Assembly: GCA_963710175.1 (NCBI GenBank)
Contig: CAVPZC010000002.1
Coordinates: forward strand, 868,001-932,000
Reading direction: 5' to 3'
DNA from: Phormidesmis sp963710175
GTDB taxonomy: Bacteria; Cyanobacteriota; Cyanobacteriia; Phormidesmidales; Phormidesmidaceae
Length of the DNA: 64,000 bases
Shown: positions 42,674 through 50,215 of the stretch, piece after piece
How positions within the stretch are numbered: position 1 is the first letter of the stretch
Layout: every line of letters begins with the position of its first letter
Notes under the pieces: model-generated
What the model saw: the letters and a program-made list of their open reading frames with translations, nothing else
What the model was told of the DNA's origin: nothing
Database searches by the model: none
Translations under genes and position numbers: made by a program

Positions 42674-44263
42674 ATGGTTTTTAGAACAAGTTACAAAAGC
42701 TGGAATCGGCTTTTGAAAGGCGCTGTTTTATCTGGAGCGGTGGCACTGCTGGCCCAGGGACTGCTGGCCCCGCCCGCCGCCGCCGAGGTCAATCGGTTTT
42801 GCCAGCTGTCTCAGGCCGATGTAGACAGTAAAGAAGCGCTGCGCGTATTGGGGTTGCAAGGCGACGAGACAGCCCAGCGACAGTATGAAGCCGTCAGAGA
42901 GCAGCATACGGCTGAGGTTCAGAACTGTCGCCGGACCCAATGGCCAGAGAATCAGGCGATTTGGCTGCGGCTGTATCCCTGCGACTTGCAGCCCGGCAGA
43001 TTGGATGCCTTGATGGATCGCATTGTCAACTTGGGCTATAACCAGGTCTACATTGAGGCCTTCTCCAACGGCCAGGTGCTGCTGCCCAAAAATAACAATC
43101 CGACTGTCTGGCCCAGCGTGGTGCAGTTTGATGAGTATGCTGATCGCGATTTGTTAGCTGAAGCGATCGCCACTGCTCATCAACGCGACCTGAAAGCCTA
43201 CGCCTGGATGTTTACGCTTAATTTTGGCTATTCCTATGGTCAAAGGGCCGACCGCCGTCAGGTGCTGGCCCGCAATGGCAACGGCTTAGATACGCTTGAC
43301 TACGTGGATACAGGCAATAGCGGCACTTCTGAAGAAGCCTTTGTTGACCCTTACAACCGTCAGGCTCAAAGCGACTATTTGCAGATGGTGCGGGCCGTTA
43401 TTGCGCGTCAGCCCGATGGCGCTCTGTACGACTACGTGCGCTATCCTCGCTTGACTGGCGCAGCTTCGGTCGTCAGCGATGTCAGAAACCTGTGGATTTA
43501 TGGTCCGGCAGCCAATCAGGCATTGCTACAGCGGGGTACTAATGGCAAGGGTAGAGAGCTGATTCAGCGATTTTTACAGCGAGGCTACATTACCGATACT
43601 GACGTGGCCCAGGCGGATAGTCTGTATCCTGACGAAGGCGAACCTCTGTGGCAAAGCCGAAATCCGCCAGCTGTAGACCCTAAAAACTTAGCCCCCGCTG
43701 CTGAACGCAGGTCGGGTTTGCAAAATGAGCTATGGCGGCTCAGCGTTGCCCATGCCATTCAAGGCGTGGTGGATTTTTTACAGGCGGGTGCCTTGCCCGC
43801 CCGGCAAGCGGGCTTACCCACAGGTGCCGTCTTTTTCCCCTATGGCAACCGCGCTATTGGCAGCGGGTTTGACTCCCGGCTACAGCATTGGAACCGCTTT
43901 CCCAGCTGGATGGAGTCTTACCCGATGGCCTACGCGGTTTGTGGCAATGCCAACTGCATCGTTGAAGAGGTGCAGCGAGTACTCGATGTACGCCGTAACC
44001 CGGCAGTGGTAAAGCCAGCTCTGGCAGGGCTGTGGGGCACAGCCCAACAAAATCGTCCTTCGCTAGAAGCCCAGATGGATGCCTTACAGCGGTCTATTCC
44101 TGGTCTTAAGACGGTGAGTCACTTTTCCTTTGCCTGGCAAGATCCTGAATTTGAGCGCACCCGCAAGTTTTGTACGCCCACGTCCCAAAGTGTAGATCTA
44201 GATTCACTCAGAGGCGGCGTTGCACCACAAGGCCCCGATCAAAGTGCCGTCAACTTACAGTAA
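42674..44263 (+). CDS. Secreted glycosyl-hydrolase-like protein (GHL10/family 10-like TIM barrel)
   Basis: From the ATG at 42674 the protein has 529 residues and a signal peptide (RLLKGAVLSGAVALLAQGLL, cleavage after AAA). The catalytic-type barrel contains IWLRLYPCDLQPGRLDALMD, LGYNQVYIEAFSNGQVLLPK, HQRDLKAYAWMFTLNFGYSY, EEAFVDPYNRQAQSDYLQMV and DGALYDYVRYPR, the pattern of GHL10 (DUF187-like) proteins of cyanobacteria. The upstream in-frame start (42503) would give a long N-terminus without a signal, so I prefer the inner ATG. It should act on an extracellular polysaccharide; the substrate is unknown. The stop overlaps the convergent cbiG-cobJ gene by nine bases. Confidence 0.85.
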   Translation: MVFRTSYKSWNRLLKGAVLSGAVALLAQGLLAPPAAAEVNRFCQLSQADVDSKEALRVLGLQGDETAQRQYEAVREQHTAEVQNCRRTQWPENQAIWLRLYPCDLQPGRLDALMDRIVNLGYNQVYIEAFSNGQVLLPKNNNPTVWPSVVQFDEYADRDLLAEAIATAHQRDLKAYAWMFTLNFGYSYGQRADRRQVLARNGNGLDTLDYVDTGNSGTSEEAFVDPYNRQAQSDYLQMVRAVIARQPDGALYDYVRYPRLTGAASVVSDVRNLWIYGPAANQALLQRGTNGKGRELIQRFLQRGYITDTDVAQADSLYPDEGEPLWQSRNPPAVDPKNLAPAAERRSGLQNELWRLSVAHAIQGVVDFLQAGALPARQAGLPTGAVFFPYGNRAIGSGFDSRLQHWNRFPSWMESYPMAYAVCGNANCIVEEVQRVLDVRRNPAVVKPALAGLWGTAQQNRPSLEAQMDALQRSIPGLKTVSHFSFAWQDPEFERTRKFCTPTSQSVDLDSLRGGVAPQGPDQSAVNLQ

Positions 44264-46138
44264 ATAGCCTCGTGGGGTAATAAACCAGCCTGCGTAATTG
44301 TTACTGCTGCGGTTACCAATGATGACCGTGGTCAGCATATCGATGGGGTGGTCGAACATTTCATTCAGGGTCGTCAGCGTCACTTCTTCGTCTGGGCGAT
44401 AGAGAGACCGGGCAAGCGCAACGGGGGTGTCGGGGCTGCGGTGCTGTAGGAAGGTGTCGCGAGCGAAGACAATTTGCTCTGTGCGGGTCTTGGACTTTGG
44501 ATTGTACAGCGCTACGATGAAATCGGCTTGGGCTGCGGCTTGCAGTCGGGCTTGAATGACTTTCCAGGGGGTCAGCAGGTTGCTCAGGCTGATGGCGCAA
44601 AAGTCGTGCATTAGCGGTGCGCCGACGCGAGAGGCTGCTGACTGTAGGGCGCTGACGCCTGGGAACACCTGTACTTCTGGCGTTTCACCATCCCAGTCTT
44701 GGGCTCGCAGCTGCTCTAATACCAGGCCTGCCATGCCATAGATACCGCAGTCGCCAGAGGAGATGACAGCGACGGTTAGACCCCAGTTGGCCAAGTCAAT
44801 GGCGCGCTCTGCCCGCTGCTGTTCTTGGGTTATGGGCAGCGCTTCTACAATCTGGCCGGGGCGCAGCAGCGGACGAATAAGATCGACATAGAGGGCATAG
44901 CCGATGACCACATCAGCCTGAGTAATAGCAGCGCGGGCGGCGGGCGTAATCTGATCGAGGCTGCCAGGGCCAGTGCCTACCAGGTGGAGCTGGCCAGTGC
45001 GACCGGTATATTCAATTTCGGCCTGGGCGATCGCCACTGTTACCGCCCCCTTCATCCCATCGCGCTTGACTACCCGCTTTTTGACTCTCAGCCCGCTAGC
45101 ATTCAACACATCAGCAGCTACCATTGCCGCCGCTTCTGCCACGCTAGCGGTGCCGACTGCTTTTTGCACAATATCCGAGGGATTAGGAACAGTTACGGTC
45201 TGGAGCTTTTCAGCTGGGAAGCAGCGTAAGGGCCAGTTTCGTTCCTGGACAAGCGCCAGCAGGCCGGTTTCGTCGGCTTTGAGATCGATGGTGGCAACGC
45301 CAGCGATCGCCGCGATCGCCAAATGCTGCTCCTGACAAGCTTTTTCGACCGCATACTCAATCAGTCCTTTGGCGGTATCGCGCTCGCAGCCAATGCCCAC
45401 CCACAGCACGCGCGGATGCCACTGCACTTTTGGTAGATCCGAATGCTGTTCTGAGGAGGGGGCAAAGGTTCTTTGGATGGGGCTAATCCACACCCTTGCC
45501 TGCGGTTTGGCCTGCTGATGTCGCTGCTCAAATTCTGGAAAGCCAAACTGAAAGGGATGCTCTGCCGGTAAATGCTGTTGCCAAAGGGCTGTGCCTGCTT
45601 CTTGTAAGACCTGGACAGGGGTTTGGCTGGCGATCGCTGCACTGACGCCCGTCCAGTCTCCGGTGCCTCGACTCCAGCCGAAGGAATTGCCGAGCGTATC
45701 TATCCCGGGCAAATCGAGTGCGTTGGCCGCGCCAGTGAGAATGGGCTGACTGCCGAGGAGCTGGCTGATGTGCTGAGTGAGGCGATCGCTCCCGCCCTGA
45801 TGCCCGCCGCACAGACTAATCGCAAATTTGCCTGATTGATCGACCACCACAACAGCGGGATCGGTCATTTTGTCAGTTAATAGGGGCGCAATTAGTCGCA
45901 CGACTGCGCCGCTCGCCAGACAAAAGATAAATCCTTCGTACTCGTGCCAACGGGCCTGTAGAAAGGTCGCTAGCGAGGTGTCGTAGACATGAGAATTGAG
46001 CTTTAAAGCAGCTGCTTCGGGCTGCAATTTAGGCGCAATCCACAGCTGAGTTTCTTGATGCCGAGTTTCATTACACAGCGGTGCTAAACAGCGCAAGCCC
46101 GCAGGCGTTGTTGTAATAGCGGCAAGGGTGGAGAGCAT
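44255..46138 (-). CDS. cbiG-cobJ: Fused cobalamin biosynthesis CbiG and precorrin-3B C17-methyltransferase (CobJ/CbiH)
   Basis: A 627-residue fusion in corrin-ring synthesis. Residues about 1-365 are CbiG: FIFCLASGAVVRLIAPLLTD, VVVVDQSGKFAISLCGGHQG and GIGCERDTAKGLIEYAVEKA. Residues about 375-625 are a SAM-dependent corrin methyltransferase: GQLHLVGTGPGSLDQITPAA (GTGPG), AVISSGDCGIYGMAG, VFPGVSALQSAASRVGAPL and FIVALYNPKSKTR, as in CobJ/CbiH. CbiG opens the delta-lactone and CobJ methylates C-17, adjacent steps, so the fusion is logical and common in cyanobacteria. No cobalamin riboswitch was seen before it. Confidence 0.93.
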   Translation of the reverse strand: MLSTLAAITTTPAGLRCLAPLCNETRHQETQLWIAPKLQPEAAALKLNSHVYDTSLATFLQARWHEYEGFIFCLASGAVVRLIAPLLTDKMTDPAVVVVDQSGKFAISLCGGHQGGSDRLTQHISQLLGSQPILTGAANALDLPGIDTLGNSFGWSRGTGDWTGVSAAIASQTPVQVLQEAGTALWQQHLPAEHPFQFGFPEFEQRHQQAKPQARVWISPIQRTFAPSSEQHSDLPKVQWHPRVLWVGIGCERDTAKGLIEYAVEKACQEQHLAIAAIAGVATIDLKADETGLLALVQERNWPLRCFPAEKLQTVTVPNPSDIVQKAVGTASVAEAAAMVAADVLNASGLRVKKRVVKRDGMKGAVTVAIAQAEIEYTGRTGQLHLVGTGPGSLDQITPAARAAITQADVVIGYALYVDLIRPLLRPGQIVEALPITQEQQRAERAIDLANWGLTVAVISSGDCGIYGMAGLVLEQLRAQDWDGETPEVQVFPGVSALQSAASRVGAPLMHDFCAISLSNLLTPWKVIQARLQAAAQADFIVALYNPKSKTRTEQIVFARDTFLQHRSPDTPVALARSLYRPDEEVTLTTLNEMFDHPIDMLTTVIIGNRSSNNYAGWFITPRGYLL

Positions 46139-46159
46139 TTAGCAATCTATCAGTTTGGA

Positions 46160-46390
46160 CTACAAGACATGATATGCCGTAATCGCTACCTTTCTATCAG
46201 TGCTATAGATGGCTTCAATTCGTCGGTGCGTTTTGTGCGCCCACCAAATTTTTATGCGTTTTCCTTTGGCTGGGGCTTCGCCCAACTTTGTATAGCCAGC
46301 TTCATTCAATAGCGTTTCAAAATTTTCTGCCGGTAATATCTTTTCTTTAATCTGTGGAATGCCCTCTAGCTTGTGCTTATCGAGGGTCAT
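46160..46390 (-). CDS. Small protein of unknown function (76 aa)
   Basis: The ATG at 46390 gives MTLDKHKLEGIPQIKEKILP followed by a body ending KIWWAHKTHRRIEAIYSTDR and KVAITAYHVL. It is basic, without a signal. I do not recognise the family; the compact basic body with WW and aromatic residues is not unlike small toxins, but that is only an impression. It overlaps the end of the upstream ORF by 14 bases, the arrangement of coupled pairs. A longer start (46447) overlaps much more and is less likely. Confidence 0.55.
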   Translation of the reverse strand: MTLDKHKLEGIPQIKEKILPAENFETLLNEAGYTKLGEAPAKGKRIKIWWAHKTHRRIEAIYSTDRKVAITAYHVL

Positions 46391-46649
46391 AACTATCTTG
46401 GTAGGTGCTATAGATGCGGTATCCGGGCAACACGACTGCCAAACCAACAGCGCTGTGAATTGTGCCGGCGTAGTTTTTCTCGGGTAAGCTGCCGCCTAGC
46501 CTTATTCTCATCGGGCCAAGCCAGAAATACAGCCCAGGAATCAAAGCATCCAGGCTGTAGGCAATGGCCTTAAGCTGCTGCTTGCCTACAGCTGTAGTAA
46601 ATAGACGTTCTGATACCGAGCGTTGAGCGGAATCCTCTGGAACTTGCAT
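46377..46649 (-). CDS. Small protein of unknown function (90 aa), first of an overlapping pair
   Basis: It encodes 90 residues starting MQVPEDSAQRSVSERLFTTA, then LKAIAYSLDALIPGLYFWLG, a mildly hydrophobic stretch, and ends VLPGYRIYSTYQDSYDPR. No family is recognised. Its stop overlaps the start of the next small gene by 14 bases, and its start is 45 bases after the GAF/TIR-like gene on the same strand, so all three could be one transcript. The plus strand here can also be read as a Cys-rich frame, which I think is a shadow. Confidence 0.4.
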   Translation of the reverse strand: MQVPEDSAQRSVSERLFTTAVGKQQLKAIAYSLDALIPGLYFWLGPMRIRLGGSLPEKNYAGTIHSAVGLAVVLPGYRIYSTYQDSYDPR

Positions 46650-46694
46650 AATAGCGTTGCGCAGTGACTGCCAATACCTCTATCTCAATCATAT

Positions 46695-47807
46695 CTAATT
46701 GGACAGGAGCGGACAGCTTTCGAGGCGCGATCGCAGGTCTACCTTAAATTTCTCAGCATTGAGCGTACTTTTCTTGAGTCGGGGAACGAGCAGCACTCTA
46801 TTGTTGGCAAAATCAAACGGTAGAGGGCCAGAATCCTCCTCTCGGATGGGAATCCAATTGTCAAAACTAGCTTCGCGAGACAGGGCGCTGAGCATACCGG
46901 CTTCTATGAGAACATTGCTATTGTCTTGATAGGGATGTTCTGCCGCCTCTGCTGCCGGTTCGGATAGGTAGCAAATGCCGTACTGACAGCTGCTGATTTC
47001 CTTTAAAATTTGCTGGGTGATCAGTCCAGATTCAGAAATTCTTTTCCAAAAGACAATGTCGACTTTTTCGTTGTACTCGTCTAATACTTCCTGTATTAGA
47101 GACATCACATCGTCTTCTGCTCGGCTAGAAGAGGCAATAAACACTCTAGGTTTGGTCAGGTGCAGCAGGCTGTCTCGATTATTTTTAAGCTCTAAAAGGT
47201 AGTTGATTTCTTGCTTGGTATTTCGTCTTTGGTTTTGAAACGTTTTATTTAGTAGAAAGAGGGTGCTGATCGAGGTTGATATTTTTTTGAGTTCTTCGGC
47301 GATCGCCGGAGAATATTCTAGGTATCTTTCCGACTCGAAATTAACCACCCCGTAGATTCTATTGTCTTCCACAACCGGGCGAATAATGGACGTCAGTATT
47401 TCATGATCTGTCCTTTTAATGTATTTAGGAATCTCAGCGATTTCTGCATTTGGCAGAAGATCATCGTACGTCGTAGCGAGCCGCAGCGCCCCTTGATCGG
47501 ACGAAACAATCCATAGGGAAACGCCTCGATCATAGGCGAGTGAAACCTGCCCCCGGTAGCTTCCTTCGTGGTCTTGGATGGTAAAAGAAGCCCGATCTCC
47601 CCCCCGATACCAATCGGTGGGAATTAGGCCCACCTTTTGATCAATTGAGCTTTCCATGTACAGCGTAAAAAACTTAATCGCAAACTCATCTTCCAGATAG
47701 CTAGCGATTAGACCGAGCACGTCATCTTTTGTGGACGTGTCAACGATATCTATTGAGCGGACAAAGTGGCTCAGGCTCTCTCCAAACGTTTTAGCAATAA
47801 AAGACAT
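46695..47807 (-). CDS. GAF-domain protein with C-terminal TIR-like nucleotide-binding domain
   Basis: A 370-residue protein. Residues about 25-190 look like a GAF sensor domain, especially EILTSIIRPVVEDNRIYGVV followed by NFESERYLEYS. A short coiled linker (190-215) leads to a TIR-like fold at about 219-345: PRVFIASSSRAEDDVMSLIQ, IVFWKR, YGICYLSEP and NVLIEAGMLSAL with Glu302, close to the predicted nucleotide-binding TIR-like family (PF10137). Some proteins with this fold are NAD+-hydrolysing defence effectors. Whether this one is an enzyme is inference. The gene is visibly more A/T-rich than neighbours, hinting at transfer. No membrane segment is visible. Confidence 0.65.
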   Translation of the reverse strand: MSFIAKTFGESLSHFVRSIDIVDTSTKDDVLGLIASYLEDEFAIKFFTLYMESSIDQKVGLIPTDWYRGGDRASFTIQDHEGSYRGQVSLAYDRGVSLWIVSSDQGALRLATTYDDLLPNAEIAEIPKYIKRTDHEILTSIIRPVVEDNRIYGVVNFESERYLEYSPAIAEELKKISTSISTLFLLNKTFQNQRRNTKQEINYLLELKNNRDSLLHLTKPRVFIASSSRAEDDVMSLIQEVLDEYNEKVDIVFWKRISESGLITQQILKEISSCQYGICYLSEPAAEAAEHPYQDNSNVLIEAGMLSALSREASFDNWIPIREEDSGPLPFDFANNRVLLVPRLKKSTLNAEKFKVDLRSRLESCPLLSN

Positions 47808-47827
47808 TAGTATAAAGCTATTAATTT

Positions 47828-48016
47828 TTACGAAGCTAACCGCTCAAAACCTTCGATGCTTCCCAGTTCTGAGCAACGCTTATCTTTTAATATTGCACCA
47901 AACTGAGAGCAGCGGCAGTTTGCACAGGTTCTTTTACACTTTTTACGCTGAGCGCTTATTAAAGCTTGAAGGGCAGCGTCAGAAATTGAACCAGAAGCTG
48001 AAAAGACTGTAGCCAT
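47828..48016 (-). CDS. Candidate small Cys-rich protein upstream of the GAF/TIR-like gene
   Basis: A 62-residue frame ending 20 bases before the GAF/TIR-like start. Its middle is Cys-rich: KKCKRTCANCRCSQFGAILK, then KRCSELGS. Spacing of Cys (C-x3-C-x2-C-x-C) could bind zinc, or it may be a chance frame: no ribosome site is seen and I know no family. Codon choice is natural-looking, so I keep it at low confidence. Confidence 0.35.
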   Translation of the reverse strand: MATVFSASGSISDAALQALISAQRKKCKRTCANCRCSQFGAILKDKRCSELGSIEGFERLAS

Positions 48017-48077
48017 TCACTCAAAATTTGGCGACAGTAGGGTAAGTAAGGAAGACCCTCTCTGTTAAGGCGCAGCT

Positions 48078-50183
48078 ATGCCCGCTAACCACTATCCTCC
48101 CGGCCCAGAAACTTTGATGCCAAGTCCGGTAACGCGGTTTCCGGCTGCTGATCAGGATCGCTTTATCGTCTGCGGGCTGGGAAGCTTGGGACAGCAAAGT
48201 GTAGTCAACCTCAAAAAGTTTGACTACAACCCGTTTCAGGTGAACATTGTTGCCATTGACCAGTGGCAGATTCAAACCTGGGAAATAAACGATTTGCCAG
48301 GGCAGCTAGCCGCCCCGCTAATTGTCGGTGACTGTCGCCGGGAAGATGTACTCAAGGCGGCGGGGATTGAGAAGAGCCGAGCAATCTTGATTGTGACTAG
48401 CGACGAGAGTACTAATGTAGAGTGTGCGATCGCCGCTCGCCGTCTCAACCCCAATATTCAAATTATTTTGCGATCGTCGCGCCACAGTCTCAACGCTCTA
48501 TTACAGCGGCAGCTAGGCAAATTTGTCGCCCTCGATGCCACCGAACTGCCGGCGATGACCTTTGCCCTGGCAGGGTTGGGAGACGACACCGTTAGCGTTT
48601 TCACGGTGGGCCGTCATCGCTTTCGAGTCGTAGAGAGATTTGCGTGCTCAGGCGATCCGCGCTTCGACCAGCAGCCAGTACAGCAGCTGCATCGAGGTCG
48701 ATTTCGGCTGCTCGATCTTACGCCGGTTGAAAATCCACAGCAGCCTTTGGGGTGGGCAACCACAGCCTCGTCGGTGTTTCATCGCTGGCAGCCCCATGTC
48801 CGGGTGACGCCGGGCGATCTCATTGCCTACATAGAAGTGGACGCCGAGGCCGACCCGACCAAACGAAATAACAATCTCCTCACAGCGTTAGCCAACTGGG
48901 TAGAAGACTGGGGAGACTGGCAGCGGCGCCTAAGAGGGTGGCGGCAGTCTTCTGAGCAGTCTCTTGAGCGAGTGGTTGCGATCGCGCTGCTAACGGCGAC
49001 CGTACTGTGGGTCAGCGGCACCCTTCTGCTGAAGGCGACTGTCCCTGGTTTGGTCTGGGTGAAAGCGGTGACGCTAGGGGCAATTTTGCTGCTAGGCGGC
49101 TATGGCGATGTTTTTGGGGGGTTCGGTATGCCCAATGCACCGGGCTGGGTGCTGCTGGTGTGCCTATTGATTACGCTGACCAGTATTTTGGTGGTGCTGG
49201 GGGTAGCGGGGCTAGTGGCTGACCGGCTGCTGAGTTCTCGCTTTGATTTCTTGCAGAAGCGCCCTCGCCTCCCCCGGCAGCACCATGTGGTCGTCGTCGG
49301 CCTCGGACGGATTGGTCGCAAGGTCACCAGCTTGCTAAGGGAGCTGAATCAGCCGCTAGTCGCTATTGATTCGCAGGTGCGTCATCCCGAGCTCTATACG
49401 CAGGTGCCGCTGCTGATTGGCAATATTTTAGAAGAGCTGTCGGCGGCTAACCTGGCAACGGCCAAAAGCGTGATCGCTGTGACTGACGATCAAATGCTCA
49501 ATTTGGAAGTGGCACTGATGGCCTCTGAAAAAACGCTGGGCCGTGATCGCGCCTTTGCGCCTGTCGTTCGCACCCGCAGCCAGGCCTTTAGCGACAACTT
49601 GGCGGCACTAATGCCACAGGCCCAGGCTCTTTGCCCTTACGCGCTCTCGGCTGAGGCATTTGCAGGGGCAGCTTTCGGGGAAAATATTTTGGGCCTGTTT
49701 CGCCTCAGCGGTCAGACCATTTTGATTACAGAATATGTGATCGGCTCTGGCGATACGCTAGCCGGTAAGCAGCTGGCGCAGGTTGCTTATGGCTATGGCG
49801 TTGTGCCTATTCTCAGAGAAACCCATGATCCTAAAGGTAAGCCTTGCAGCATTTTGATGCCCACCGATGACCAGCGGTTGAGGGTGGGCGATCGCCTCTT
49901 CGTGCTCTCTTCTATCAACGGCTTACGTCGAATTGAGCGAGGTGAAATGACCCCGCCTCGTCGCTGGCGGTTGACAGTGGATGCCCTGCTAAACGCTGAA
50001 GCTTTGCCTGAGACCGTTGAACTGCTGATTAAACTGACTGACTGTAGCTATGAACGGGCGCGCAGCTTTGTCGAACAGCTGCCAGCGGCTATGGATATTG
50101 AGCTTTACGACTATCAGGCAAGCCGCCTGATTCAAACGATGAATGAGCGACTGCCCGTAAGGCTTTCGCCAATTGACGGTTAG
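48078..50183 (+). CDS. Potassium-channel-like protein with two RCK (TrkA-N) domains
   Basis: A 701-residue protein with a cytosolic-type N-terminal RCK/TrkA-N domain (about 28-250; RFIVCGLGSLGQQSVVNLKK with GLGSLG 33-38), two hydrophobic segments (about 298-345 and 355-382), then a second RCK domain (VVVVGLGRIGRKVTSLLREL, GLGRIG 408-413; to about 620). Between the helices lies LLLGGYGDVFGGFG, matching the GYGD selectivity filter of K+ channels (340-344) with Gly in place of Thr/Val before it. This fits a two-helix-pore channel or a related transporter gated by nucleotides. The usual order is pore then RCK; here an RCK precedes the pore, as in a few divergent families. Confidence 0.72.
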   Translation: MPANHYPPGPETLMPSPVTRFPAADQDRFIVCGLGSLGQQSVVNLKKFDYNPFQVNIVAIDQWQIQTWEINDLPGQLAAPLIVGDCRREDVLKAAGIEKSRAILIVTSDESTNVECAIAARRLNPNIQIILRSSRHSLNALLQRQLGKFVALDATELPAMTFALAGLGDDTVSVFTVGRHRFRVVERFACSGDPRFDQQPVQQLHRGRFRLLDLTPVENPQQPLGWATTASSVFHRWQPHVRVTPGDLIAYIEVDAEADPTKRNNNLLTALANWVEDWGDWQRRLRGWRQSSEQSLERVVAIALLTATVLWVSGTLLLKATVPGLVWVKAVTLGAILLLGGYGDVFGGFGMPNAPGWVLLVCLLITLTSILVVLGVAGLVADRLLSSRFDFLQKRPRLPRQHHVVVVGLGRIGRKVTSLLRELNQPLVAIDSQVRHPELYTQVPLLIGNILEELSAANLATAKSVIAVTDDQMLNLEVALMASEKTLGRDRAFAPVVRTRSQAFSDNLAALMPQAQALCPYALSAEAFAGAAFGENILGLFRLSGQTILITEYVIGSGDTLAGKQLAQVAYGYGVVPILRETHDPKGKPCSILMPTDDQRLRVGDRLFVLSSINGLRRIERGEMTPPRRWRLTVDALLNAEALPETVELLIKLTDCSYERARSFVEQLPAAMDIELYDYQASRLIQTMNERLPVRLSPIDG

Positions 50184-50215
50184 CCAAGGTTGGAAGAAGG
50201 AGTCAGTCCAACTTT

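Noticed and set aside
46139..46159. Cobalamin riboswitch before the cbiG-cobJ gene
   Set aside because: Only about 20 bases separate it from the next gene; there is no room for the aptamer.
46373..46573. Plus-strand frame with a CYRCG...CELC zinc-ribbon-like pattern
   Set aside because: It is opposite the two small minus-strand ORFs, has no ribosome site and the rest of the sequence is unlike a zinc ribbon protein.
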